Below are positions 32,473 to 44,015 of a stretch of DNA of 64,000 nt, piece after piece (the stretch's first letter is position 1; each line of letters opens with the position of its first letter). Source of the DNA: Rhizoclosmatium globosum (Eukaryota > Chytridiomycota > Chytridiomycetes > Chytridiales > Chytriomycetaceae); contig MCGO01000083.1 of NCBI GenBank assembly GCA_002104985.1, positions 111,927 through 175,926 of the forward strand, written 5' to 3'. Under the pieces are notes generated by a model, which made no database searches, was not told where the DNA came from, and saw only the letters and a list, made by a program, of their open reading frames with translations. Both the position numbers and the translations under genes were made by a program.

Positions 32473-34006
32473 TTAGAAAACGAGACCGAGAACAGCACCT
32501 AGGATTGCAGAGGTAGCAAAACCAGTAGCACTGGATCTAGTAGACGCCGTTACAGAAGTTGGTTGGACAATTGCACCTGCGACTGCAGATGTTGCCTGGA
32601 GGGACGACTTTTCCATAAATGTTGGCACCGCCCCAGACGTGATTACTGATGTCGAACCTGTTGATACAGTTGATGAATTTGATGCTGGCGCAACAATGAT
32701 AGTTCCGTTAGAATCCATTGCAATGATTCCAGACTCTGTAGACGTAACTGAAAAGCTAATTCCCAAGTTTTTACCCAACAAGGTCCCACACCCGCTTGTA
32801 GCTAATTTCAAAAGAGATGTGGTTGAAATGAAATCTTGCTTTGATTTCGGGTTGACGGAAGGGCTGCATTGTGTGTTGACGCATGTGCATAATGTGATTA
32901 AGATCGTGTTTATGGTTGTGCAGATTCCGGTGATGAATTCTTGTGTGATTGTGGTCGTGAGGGAAGGGAATTGGGTAAGACATTGTTTGGCGCACTGAGG
33001 AGCTGCGTCGAGGGCGGAGCGAATTTGTGCGGAGAAATCGGAGTTTGGAGATGTCATGGAGATCGGTGAGATCGTTGTTGTTCCTGGTGTGGATTCAGGG
33101 GCGGCGGTGGTTGATTGTTGTAAGATGATGTTGTTTGCGGGCTTAGAGAATTGCGTAGTGGCAGCAGGTGGAATTGCTGCGGCGGAAGTGGTTGGGGCTG
33201 GTAATTGAACTGGAGCATTGTTTTCCGGAACAGGAGCGGGGGTTTCAACAGAAGTAATTGATGGCGCTGGTTGAGGAACTAGAATTGGAGCTGGGGCTGG
33301 ATCTTGCTTGACAGGCTGTGGGACTGGGGCTGGAGCTGGTTCTGTTGGTTTTGGGGCAGGATCTTGGGTGGTAATCTGAGGAACCGGAGCCGGGGGAGAT
33401 GGGGGAGGTGGAAGAACAGTAGTCGTGGTAGTGGTTGTAGTTGTAGTGGTCGTAGTGGTCGAAGTGGTGGTGGAAACTGAGGACGAGGTTGAGGCAGAAA
33501 ACTGCCACCAAGTCTGGCCTTCAATGTTTCCTGATGGATTGTAATCGCAAACGAGCATTTTGCAACTGTCTCCTCTAACAGCAAGAGCGCATCCTACGGC
33601 GGTAGTGTATCCCCAGAGCATCTGAGTCGCGTGATTGTATGTTCCTTTCGGCCCAACCGGATCCATTGGAATGTTCTCGTTGACCCAAGCTGCATTAAGA
33701 ATTCAGTCATTCAGTCAATGCAAGATAACAGATTGATTAATGGTTGTTTGACTCACCTTGAACCAGATCCTGTGTTGTGTACCCAAGTGTTGACCACGCC
33801 AAGTTCTGCCCGTAATCGCCAAAGTCTCCATGGGGGCTAGCGGGATCGGCACAACCGTCAAAAGAAGCACTGTGCTGGGCCCAATTGATAGCGAAAGTCG
33901 CAATCGAATCATCCCAAACCAACGGGCCTTGTCCATGCGTCGATCGGAATGTGTTGTGTAAGCTGAGGATCGTTGAGATGTCGGAAGCAGAGAGACCGAT
34001 GGACAT
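32473..34006 (-). CDS. CAP (SCP/PR1) domain protein with CFEM-like tail and GPI-like end
   Basis: Exons 33757-34006 and 32473-33689 encode 488 residues. The CAP domain shows ILSLHNTFRSTHGQGPLVW, INWAQHSASFDGC, DYGQNLAWSTLG, TYNHATQMLWGYTTAVGCA and CKMLVCDYNPSGNIEG, the standard landmarks. CAP proteins are secreted; fungal ones bind sterols and lipids. Then comes a Ser/Thr/Pro linker with a (Thr)n run and a Cys-rich segment of CFEM-like type (CAKQCLTQFPSLT, ICTTINTILITLCTCVNTQC). The end is hydrophobic (SAILGAVLGLVF), fitting a GPI anchor. No signal peptide precedes MSIGLSASDIST. Either an upstream exon is missing from my model or secretion is unconventional; the GPI-like end makes a missed exon more likely. 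The neighbour at 31138-31916 is a decayed duplicate. Confidence 0.78.
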
Positions 34007-34620
34007 TCTTGCTCTTTTTTGGGAGAAAGTGTTCGTGCGTTTTGCACGGATTTAAGGGGGGGCGTTAAATACCTCCGCAATAACCCTAATTGTGTCAGGA
34101 CCATCAGAGTTGAACACACACTGCCACACCTGCCATCCAGCCCCACCACAGACTTTCTCTCGCAACCGTACACTGCGAAACGCGAGAATACGCGTGGTTC
34201 TTGACGGGCGGAGTTTGCAAGGCACTCCAAATCGGATTTTGGGATGTCCATCTCCACGACACGTGATGAGTGTTATTTCTTGGACCTCGCTTTCCGCCCT
34301 TAAATTCTTTAAACCTTGTCAACATCTCTTGCTTTTACACTAATTGAGTAGCTTTCAAGCGAGAAGCCCAGCCCGTGCTTGGCATGGAGTGCAATATCTG
34401 ATTTGGAGTCATCTCCAACTGACGCCTCCCTTATATTTTTTGATATTTGATATACCTTTGGTGAATCTTTCAATGTTTTAATGGAGAAATACAGGTACGT
34501 TTGACGGGTGGAGCTCTTCTCGCATACACAGCTCTCTTGGTGTTCTTCCGCCGAACATTAGCCGAACCAGTTCCGACTCATAATAAGGGGGCAAAATTAT
34601 ACATTTGAAATGCAGAAAAT
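34007..34620. other. intergenic, possible hidden 5' exon of the CAP gene
   Basis: Upstream of the minus-strand CAP gene. If that gene has a signal-peptide exon it should lie here, but I did not find a convincing one. Confidence 0.3.
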
Positions 34621-34629
34621 ATTAGCATT

Positions 34630-34955
34630 GGTTGTAATACTACTATGCAGAAGAAAGTAAATTTATTAACCATGAAGAAACCGTTCGTAATAAATAAATC
34701 GCGTATTCATCTGCGGCCAATGCAACTCTTGGCTTCTTTCCCAATAATTGATGTAATTGATTAATCAGTGCATCACGGAAGTCTTCTTCTTTGTCACTTG
34801 TGAAAGTGGTCTTCCATTAATAATCTTTTTTTGATAGTCTTCCAAACATCGGTTGTTCATATAATGTCCACGTCCTGATTTGAAAGAGAGGAGAATCCTT
34901 TTTACGAAATTAGTGGTGTCCTCCAGGACAGCGTGGCCGTAAGGACATATTAGAC
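34630..34955 (-). pseudogene. decayed coding relic, family unknown
   Basis: On the minus strand a protein-like run reads NFVKRILLSFKSGRGHYM, then CLEDYQKKIINGRPLSQVT. After a one-base shift it continues as DKEEDFRDALINQLHQLLGK and ALAADEYAIYLLRTVSSW before stops. Codon use and the charged/hydrophobic pattern look like former coding sequence. No start, end or family can be assigned. It might also be an exon of an unrecognised spliced gene. Confidence 0.3.
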
Positions 34956-35288
34956 GAGATAGGATGGCTTACTGTGATTAGTTGGGGGTGCCTTATGCCT
35001 TTGTTTGAGGGAAAACAACGGTGTATTTGAATTTACTTGAAAGAAAAGGAAGGAATCAGGATTTTGTCATCAATGAACAGTTTAGAATTATTTTGAGCCT
35101 GTTATGATACGTTCCAGTAGGTGAATTGTAATGTTGTATTTCCAGAGGATACAAAGAGACTGAGTATTGGTACAATGCGACCACAGGCCTGAGGCTTTTC
35201 GCTTTTTTATTTGCAGATAAGTGATTAATCCACGATCAGGTCACGCTATGTTTGATTTCATTTCTCCTAAATATTTATTCGAATTTGA
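34956..35288. other. intergenic, upstream region of SCC3
   Basis: Nothing distinct was seen. It should contain the SCC3 promoter. Confidence 0.35.
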
Positions 35289-38200
35289 ATGATGCTCGGA
35301 CCAGCAACAATGACAACAGCCCCGCCACGGTAAACCGACCCAATTCTCGGACACCACATCGCACGCACCAACGCACCGTTTCAAACAGGGCTCGAAGCAC
35401 ACGAGCCGCCGCGCAAGCCGCCTTAAGCAAGACCAAGTTTCGCCAAGTTGAAGACGACGAAGACTCAAGTGACTTTGGTGAGTTCCCTCTCTCTTCTTCT
35501 CTGAACCAACTCTCTTAACACTTTAACCCTAATCAGACAACGACAACGACAACGACAACGAAGAATTCTCCGAGTCTTCAACGACAAAGACGCCGTCAAA
35601 GTCGAAGCGGAAGAACTCGGACTCGGACGACTCAATTGACAGTGACAACGACACCGAAACAACACCAAAACAAAAGAAACCTTCGAATTCAACACAGAAA
35701 AAGAACAATCAAATATTAAATGTTGTTTCGTCGACACGTGGCTCAGTTGCAACTTGTGTGAATGAGTGGTTCGACTTGTTTGACGACGACAAGGAAGCCG
35801 CCTTGGTTGATCTTGTTAACTTTGTTCTGCTGGTGCGTTGGCCGTCTCTCTTTCTCTTTCTTTAGTTAACTAACCTGCGTGTCAGGCGTGTGGTTGCACT
35901 AGTGGTATCGATGCTGATTCGCTGCATGATGAGGATTTGATCAAGTCTACTCTGGAGGAGCTGCAGTTGACTCTTGAGGTACGGCCGTGTCTGCTTGTTT
36001 GTTTTGTTTTGGTTGTCGGTGTCCGGGAAAGGGGTAGCGAACATTGATTGACAAAGTCGAATGAATCGTCGACGGAGTCAGAAGAATGGATCGATGGAGT
36101 CGGCATGGAAGTTTGAACGCAGCGAGCATCAAAAGACAAAGGCGGCACGCAGTTAGTGAGCGTAGCGAACATCATTCGACAACGTCCGACGTCGTAGTAG
36201 AAAGTATAGCCGACAACGTCGGCAACCACAGCAACCGATTCATAGATTATTTGGCCCATACACATACCCACTGACTCTGAAAAAAACCCACTAGAGCACG
36301 GAATCATACCCACTCATTGCAAAAAAATCTTCTACTTCTTCCACACGCGGTGCAGGAGGAGGAGGAGGAGGAGGAGGCAGGGGAACAGCAACAACTACAC
36401 CTGCGAAATTCAAACAGAATCTATCCGATTTCTGGTCAAAGTGGTTCCTCAAACTGAAAAATATGCCCAAAGACTCGCCAGTATTTGCGTCCGTTTCTTA
36501 TGAAGAGGATCCGTTGAATGCTTTTGAGTTGGTAAAGACTTGGTTGACGCTCATGAGTAGTAGTACTTTCAGGGCATTTAGACATACCAGTACTATTTGT
36601 GTTCTTGTTCTTATGGATCGATTGGTTGAGGTAAGAACGTCAGCCTTTTTGTTGGATGCATTCGGTTGGATGTATTCAGTTGGATGCATTCGGGTAGATG
36701 CATTCGGTTGGATCCATTCGGTTGGATCCATTCGGGTAGATGCATTCGGTTGGATGCATTCGGTTGGATCCATTCGGTTGGATGCATTCGGTTGGATGCA
36801 TTCGGTTGGATGCATTCGGTTGGATCCATTCGGTTGGATCCATTCGGGTAGATGCATTCGGTTGGATGCATTCGGTTGGATGCATTCGGTTGGATGCATT
36901 CGGTTGGATGCATTCGGTTGGATCCATTCGGTTGGATCCATTCGGGTAGATGCATGCGGTTGGATGCATTCGGTTGGATCCATTCGGTTGAATGCATTCG
37001 GCGTTTGGTTTCGTCGGCGAATCACCTTCATTGAATCTTATTAATTAAATTAGGCGGCTGCTGAAGTGACCGAAGAGTTGACTGTGTTGACACGTCAGAT
37101 GGAAAGTGCTGGTGGCGAAACTAAAAAGAGTCCACAAAAGAGTAAACGCGCCGAGCTAGAGTTAGAATCCACAAAATTGGAGGAAAAGAAAAATGCACTC
37201 GAAAAGCACTTGTCCGATTTCTTTGACAGGTAAACCCCTAACTACACCCTGCATCCAACTTACTGAACACCCAAACCATCCCCCAGCGTCTTTGTCCACC
37301 GATACAGAGACACCGTCCCCGACATCCGTATCGCAACCCTCCACTCCCTAGGCCACTGGCTCCGCACCCACCCAACCCACTACCTCGACGCATCCTACCT
37401 CAGATACCCAGGCTGGATGCTCTCAGACACACACGCAACCGTCCGCCTCGAATCCATATCCTCCCTCCTCTCCCTCTACGAAACCCCATCCCTCACGCCC
37501 CTCCTGCGTCCCTTCACGGAACGCTTCAAGGCGCGGTTTATCGACCTTGCTGTACGCGATGTGGACGCTGGGGTGCGCGACGCGGCTGTGAAGGTTGTGG
37601 TGAAGGGGGTTGAGGTGGGGCTTTTGGCGGATGGGGATCGGGATTGTGTTCTTCCGTTGGTGTTTTCGGGGGAGAAGAGGGCGCGGGAGGTTGTTGGGAG
37701 GTTTTTTGCGCGGGTTTTTGAGGAGGATGTTTTTGGGGGTGCGTTGGAGGATGCGGAGGCTGCTGTTGGTGGGGAGGTGGGTGGCGGTGGTGGTAAGGAG
37801 GGGGAGGAGGGGGTGAGGGAGGAGTGGGTTCGGTGGAAGGCTTTTGTGGAGTTTCTTGGGGGAGTTGCGAAAGTTATGGAGGGGAATGTTGTTAAGAGAA
37901 GAGGAAGTGAGTGGGGTGGGGAGGAGGAGGAGGATGAGGAAGAGGATGGTGGGGATGCACAGGAGTTGGATGAGTTGGATGATGAAGTCAAGGATGGGTT
38001 GGTGAATAATTTGAGGGTGTTGGGAGAGTTGAGGGATTGGTGTGCTGGGGAAGGGGAATTTGTGGATAAAGAAGGAAATGGTGCGGGGTTGGAAATGGTT
38101 TCTATTGGTGCTGGGAATATGAAGGCAGCTATTGCTAGTATGTGGGGTTACTTGGACTGTTTGAAGGTATGTTTTTATTGATGAAGTTTTAGAGTGGCTG

Positions 38201-41200
38201 ATCTGTACTAACCAGGATTGGGAATCTATGCTCGAGTATCTTTCAACTGATTTGACAGTCGGGACCAATTCGGATGATCCACGCGAATTGACGCTCGCGA
38301 ATATTCATAAATTGACTTTGGACCAAGAATACCTTCTCATTGTTGTTCTCAACGCATCTCTTACACACGCTTTGGAATTGGCTGCCTTGGCTGCCGAAGA
38401 ACACAAGACAAAGAAGCCTGTGGTCGAGGAAGAGCAAACTGCGGTGAAAATCGGGCGTTTGTTGATCAAATATCTTCCAAAGCTACTAAAGAAGTACGGA
38501 TCGGAGTATGGTGCAGGATCTAAAATTCTTACTGAAGTTGTACGAATGGTCCGTAGCTTGGACGTGATTGTGTACCTCGAGTTGCGGCTTTTGAAGGCGT
38601 ATGATGGGTTGTTGGACGACCTTGTGTCTGTGTTTTTGAGGCAGAGTAATGGCGAAGTTTTGCGAGAATTCGCAGCAACGTTTGCTTTCTTGTGTGGTGA
38701 GAAGTCTGAGCAGCAAGAGCAGCAGCAACAAGGAAAGAAAGGGAAGCGCGTTTCTGCGATGGATGTTGATAATTCTGCTAGTTCCGCAGGGTTGCATCAG
38801 TCTGCCATTGAGAAGCTTGAGGACGTTGCTGAGGAGGGTGTGTTGACGAAGCAGGTTGTTGTGCTTGTGAATCGTATCAAGGCTGTTACGGATAAGAGTT
38901 CTGACCGTGTACCTGAAGAAGCTGTGACGGGTTTGCGAAATGCGCTGAAGCGGTTGGAGGTTTGCTCGCGCGTTGTGGATTTATCCAAAGTTGGCGTCAA
39001 GTTTGGCGGGAAGAAGGAAGTTCAAAGTGTTTCTGAGTTGTTGGTACACATTGCAGAGCTTCTCGCGACTGTGAACGCGACTGGAGCTCAAAGACTTGAA
39101 TTGTTGGATGAGAGGGATGGGAATGGGTTCGCTGTTGAAATTCAGTCATCGAGGATTGTGGCTGATACCTTGAGCACTGTGCTTTCTCTGCTTACGCAAG
39201 ATTCTTTGTTGTCGTTGCTTCAGTTTACGGAAGTGCCGAATGCCAAGACGGTGGAGGATGTTCCTCAGGATCTTGCAGCAAAGTTGAATGCTCATGTTTC
39301 CTTATTGGATACTATTCTGACGCCTGAAGCTTCTATGGATGACTCTACGACGTTTGCAATGGGCGTCAAGATTTCAGCATGTCGTTCTTTGATGGACTTG
39401 CGATTTGCTTTACACTCTTTGGAGCCTTCGCATCCAGCTCTTTCTCCTTTCATTACTCCCTTGTCGCAAGAGCTCCGAGAAGCGCTTTTGGATACGATTG
39501 TGACGGCTCTTGAATCAGTTGGACTCCCAGACCCATCCATCTCAACCCGTCTTGCCAAACAAATCGTTGCATCTGATCCAATTCTACGAAACTCAAAGAC
39601 ACCTTTGATTACGTCACCCGAGTATTCTGAATCGACCATGATGAATTTGCTTCACTTGACTGCTTCCATGTGCAACCTTGTATGTGTTGGTGGAGCTGTT
39701 TCTGTCGCATCTGCTGCATTGTTATTGCAGTTTGCTGGAATCAAGGAGGCAGTGACTGGGAATGAGGTGTTTGTCGAAACTGCGTCGTCTCATGAAACCA
39801 CTAAGAAAGTTATCCCAAATCGCATTTTCAATAACCCACGAGTGTTTGGCGCCGGATATGACGAGGCAATGGATATCTTGTTGAGTCGGATTGTGGATGA
39901 CCGCATATCACAATATCTTGAGGCATTCACTGCCGAGCAGGAGGACCGTAGCGCCGAGGAACGTGACTCGCAGCGTGAAGATGTCCGAACCGTGATTGAA
40001 GAAGCGTGTGAACTGATTCAAGGCGGGTTAGTCAAATCGTTTGAGTTGTATGTTTCTGGAAAAGTTGATTCCTTGGAGCATACGGAGCATCTGTCAAAGA
40101 ATGTTATACAGAATGTGAAGGGGTGGATGCAGTTGCTTGCGGGCGATGATGAGGATATGGTTTATTTGCAGGCTGTTGCGACACGGGCTTTGTTGATTGT
40201 TTTGCGGCGTGTTGTGGATTGTATGGTTGATACGTTGTATCAGTTGCGCTCTTCGAGAGGACGAGATGGAGAACGTACCATGGATCAAGTGAATTCGGCT
40301 TGGACTGTGTGGGGTTCGGTTGGTGGTTTGATTGCTCGGGTTGTTGGGTCGTTTGGTGTTCAATATGAACCTCGGCCGGAGGATGAAGGTATTTGTGGGA
40401 TTGATGATGTGTAAGTTTTTGTGAATTGGTTTGGGGTTTAACTGACTAGTGGCATAGGTTGGAGTACACGAAGAACAAGCTGGCTGCCAGAGATATCAAA
40501 CCAACTGAGTCTGATGAAGTGTGGGCGACTTATTGGGTGTTTGTTGAGGCATTGGAGAAGGCTGATTCGAAAATCAAGAGAAAGGGTGGACGCGGCGGTA
40601 AAGGGCGAAAGAAGGGCGGGTCAAAGAAAGGTAGGGTGTAGTTCAGAAATCTTTTGAGGCTTACATATTTTACAGGCGAAGTGAGTTCTGTGAAGAAAAC
40701 GAAAGCTTCGATCTCAACCACAAAGACACGCAAGCCTACCACCTCTGAGGCGAAAGAAACCTTCAAGTCTGCATCGCAGGTTCTAGATTCTGATGAAGAG
40801 GAAGAGGAGGAGGAGGAAGTCCCGTTGGTTCGTCGTCCGAGAAAACCTGCTGCTGCTGCGAAACCACCAACTCTGAAAGAAGAGAGCGATGAGGAAGATG
40901 CAGCGGAAGATGATGATGATGAGCAAGAAGATGAAAAGGCGTCAGAAAAGTCTGTAAAGCGCGTCAGTCAAGTTTCTGGAGTCAATTCTCAGAGTTCATC
41001 AACTGTTCTTGGAAAACGAACGAGTCGTTCTGGAGGATCTGTTCGATCAAACAGAAGTGTGACTCAAGAAAAGAGCAGTGATGAAGCTGCAGGTGAAGAG
41101 GAAGAGGAGGAAGAAGAGGGAGACGAGGAGGAAGAGAGTGAGGAGGATTTGCCAGCTAGTCCCGATTCGCAAATGCCCCGACGTGTAGTGAAGCGTGTTC

Positions 41201-41208
41201 GTTTATGA
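35289..41208 (+). CDS. SCC3: cohesin subunit SCC3/STAG
   Basis: The stromalin signature is clear: TCVNEWFDLFDDDKEAALVD, then LELESTKLEEKKNALEKHLS and VFVHRYRDTVPDIRIATLHS, LRYPGWMLSDTHATVRLES, matching the conserved STAG domain. A long helical HEAT-type region follows, and the last exon is very acidic (DSDEEEEEEEE-like) ending RRVVKRVRL. SCC3 binds the SMC-kleisin ring and loads it on DNA for sister chromatid cohesion. I place the start at the ATG at 35289. Splicing 35330-35388 (GTAAAC...ACAG) puts it in frame with ARSTRAAAQAALSKTKFRQ, solving the lack of an ATG in the next open frame. About ten introns, two of them unusually long (about 35978-36294 and 36631-37054); the second holds a minisatellite. 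Length is roughly 1,550-1,600 residues, longer than yeast Scc3. No coding breaks. Confidence 0.88.
36651..37000 (+). repeat. 14-bp minisatellite, about 25 copies, inside an SCC3 intron
   Basis: The unit is GGTTGGATGCATTC with main variants GGTTGGATCCATTC and GGGTAGATGCATTC. I count about 25 nearly perfect units between 36651 and 37000. The order GGATCC, GGATCC, GGTAGA recurs at three places (units 5-7, 13-15, 20-22), suggesting block duplication. Because 14 is not a multiple of 3, long open frames appear in several frames on both strands; these are artefacts. The array lies in the intron starting at GTAAGA 36631 and ending near 37054. Confidence 0.95.
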
Positions 41209-41305
41209 AGAAGGAGGAACTTCTGTGTTAATTTATTCTAATTGCTCTTTTATTTTGTTTCTTATTCGGTTTAACAAAATCTGTTTGTAAATCCTCTGAG
41301 TTCCA

Positions 41306-42387
41306 ATGGCAGACGGCAGTGACGTGTTCCAGACGTACGAGAAGGAATACTCTGCGCTCCACGATGCAATCACGTTGAAGATAAACTCTGAAATAGCGAC
41401 GGCTCCAACGCCTGGTGAGTACCTTGCGTGCTTTTAAGTGGTGTTGTCTTGTGGACTAACCTTCTCATTCCTATCTGAAACCCTCCTTCATCAAATCTTT
41501 GCTACTCAGACCAAAAGAAGAGGCTTATCAACCAGACAAACAGAGAACTCGAGGAAGCGGATGAAATCGTATGGGCCATCCTTCCCAATCCAACTACCCT
41601 CCTTCAAGACTAATCCCTCTTAATCCAGATTAGTCAAATGGAAATGGAGCTTTCGTCTCTTCCTGCACCAGTCAAATCGAAGCTACAACCACGAGTCAAA
41701 TCCTTCAAAGATGAAATCAAAAAGGCCAAGAAGGATCTGGTTCGTCTCTAAACACTCCTGAACACGAAATCTGATTGACACTTTTATTGCAAACAAAGGG
41801 GAAACACAATAATCTCTCTGACCGAGACCAGTTGTTGGGTGGCATTGGAGGCTCATCAAACTCACATCTTGTCGAAATGGATCACCGTGGAAACGACCAA
41901 CGATCAAAAATGTTGCAAGGAACTGAACGGTTGCAGGAGGGGTCTCGGCGGTTGGAGGAGGCGAAACGGTTGGCGATGGAGACTGGTATAGGATTGATTT
42001 TGATTCAATACAGGAATGGGGTATAGGGTACTTAACGGCGTTCCTTTTCTGATTAGAAAACACGGGGATTGAGACGCTTGGACATTTGAATCAGCAGAGG
42101 GAACAGATTTTGAGGACGAGAGATCGGGTATGTTGTTTTGGAGTTTAATGGGGAGACGGGTTCTGACTATGTGTGTGTCGTAGCTCACGGTTGCCGATTC
42201 GTTTATTACAAAGAGTCAAGGCGTTTTGAAGGGGATGCATGATACGTACGTATTCTTTAATGTGGTTGCGAATTAGTAATTAACCTTGCTTAACAGAATG
42301 ATGGCCAACAAATGGCTGACATATGGAATTATTGGAGCTCTTATTCTTTTGATTTTGATTGTCGTTTACTTCAAATGGCTGGCTTGA
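41306..42387 (+). CDS. VTI1: SNARE protein Vti1
   Basis: Seven exons. The start MADGSDVFQTYEKEYSALHD is the Vti1-type N-terminal helical bundle; RLINQTNRELEEADEI and SLPAPVKSKLQPRVKSF follow. The SNARE motif has a central Gln in the zero layer region (RLEEAKRLAMETG, then IETLGHLNQQREQILRTRDR). A C-terminal anchor ends the protein (WLTYGIIGALILLILIVVYF). Vti1 is a Qb-SNARE used in Golgi, endosome and vacuole fusion. Small introns (for example GTGAGT...TCAG and GTACGT...ACAG) keep the frame. No disruptions. The intergenic distance to SCC3 is about 100 bp. Confidence 0.92.
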
Positions 42388-42846
42388 ACGGAGGTCACTC
42401 GTTGTTGGTTTTTCGTTTTGTTCCCTTGTTATATCGCATTCTGTTGTTTTGAGAGGCCTTTCTCTTTCCTTGTTTTGTAATCATAAACCGTTAATATTTG
42501 TTGATGTCAGTCTTAATGTTCTTTTAAGTTTCGCAGAATGCTTTCAGACTGATATGTCAGAATAACTCAGTGCGGTAGCGGTAAGTCGGGCTTATCGAGT
42601 ATAGAAAGGCTGAACGACGGCTTATGAGGTTCAGGGGAGGGCGGGGCAGGACAATGCACGGTTGTCACGTTTTTCAGAAGATTTCTCTTCCTATATATTA
42701 TTGAACAAAACCGATGGGCATAGCCAGATTCTGACATGATATAGGCTAGAAACCTTAAATATCGACAATTCGTCTTGTTCACGAATAATTAAGTTCAATT
42801 TGAACTTGGGAAGGCTTGTCGATCAAAGTTTGTTTGAAATCATCCA

Positions 42847-43518
42847 ATGATCCTACCAGTTGTTCTCTTTGCCGCCGTTGCTGTCCATGCCCAATTCCCG
42901 GCACCAACGACCCATGAGTACATTGCCTGGTTGATCAGCGGCGACTCAGCCCTCGCCGGAGCACCTCAAAGCTGCATCAACGCCCTCCAAACCTACTCAA
43001 ACACAGTCCTCAGTTGCTGGGACAGACCCGACACCCAAACCTGCTTTTGTGCCCTTGACACGAATGCAATCACAAGTGCGACAAGCGTCAACTGGTAAGT
43101 AGCATCGCTTACGACTCGTTCAGTGTTTGAAATCATTGGTTTCTGATCATGCATGGGTACTAGTGCTGGAGGAAGTGTGTTTCCGTGGATGCAGAACACG
43201 TACAACTTGAGAGCACAGTGTAGTGCTGCACCGCAACCACCAGTTGTCGTTGACCCGACGCCTGTTGTGCTGCCTCCACCACCGCCACCAGCACCACAGA
43301 CTACAGATGCTGTCGTTGTGGTTCCTGAACCTACTACTACTTCTTCTACTACAACTACTACCACTCCAGTTGAAGCGACTACTGCAGTTGCAACATCGGT
43401 ATCTTCAAAAGCAAATGCGTCGTCAGTGAATGCAACGGTTGCGACCTCTAGCAAAAGCTCTGCTGCCTCATATATCCTTGACATTTCACTTGGTCTTGTT
43501 CTTCTTGCTGGATTGTAA
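42847..43518 (+). CDS. small secreted Cys-containing protein with GPI-like end
   Basis: The signal peptide is MILPVVLFAAVAVHAQ. The mature part has about six cysteines (CINALQTYSNTVLSCWD, TQTCFCALDTN, then after an intron CAGGSVFPWMQNTY and AQC). Pro- and Thr-rich linkers (PPPPPPAPQ, TTTSSTTTTTTPVEATT) follow, then a hydrophobic tail (LDISLGLVLLAGL) suited to GPI anchoring. One intron (GTAAGT...ACTAG) joins N to CAGG. The Cys spacing is loosely CFEM-like but too divergent to call. The function is unknown; a wall-anchored surface protein is inferred. Confidence 0.7.
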
Positions 43519-44015
43519 ATAGCATTGTGTTCAGTGAATAGTGAATATATTGAAATTAGAATATATGCACCTCATGTTAAATCAATTAGGATACGTAGAC
43601 TTGAAGTTAACGTTCATTTGAATGGTTGAAATATTTGAAGATGTTTTGGAAATTGATTCCTTATCGCAACCTGTCAAGTTAAGCAACCCCGAAAAACAGG
43701 GCTCGATTGGAGCGAAACAATCAAAACACGTGGCTCTAGAAGCGCCATCTGAGTGGCTGCTTTTTGTGAGGCGCGTGCCCATTCTCTTTGACAATCCGCG
43801 AAAAGAGATACAACAAAACCGCCTCCCATCCAAATAGATAACCTCTGAGCTCCACCGTCTCAAGTCTTCCTCTTTACACGACGCTCTTTCTGTTTCCTAC
43901 CACTCTCTTTCTCAAACACTCTTTTTGGTTTGCGAAAAGAACTGGAAGGGGAACTGAAGACATCTGGATCCATTCATTTCAAAAATACTGCAACCAACTA
44001 CCAGCCACTGTTTTT
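43519..44015. other. intergenic, nothing recognised
   Basis: About 500 bases, likely 3' and 5' untranslated sequence of the flanking genes. A small open frame at 43622-43837 has no coding-like features and is probably chance. Confidence 0.4.

Noticed and set aside
36498..37044. Long open frames on both strands across the 36.6-37 kb region, resembling repetitive proteins
   Set aside because: They are produced by the 14-bp minisatellite, which opens several frames at once. The region lies inside an SCC3 intron with good splice sites.
37423..38268. 281-codon minus-strand open frame opposite SCC3
   Set aside because: The sense frame is continuous with the STAG domain. The antisense reading is low-complexity Pro/Leu/Ser-rich without start context.
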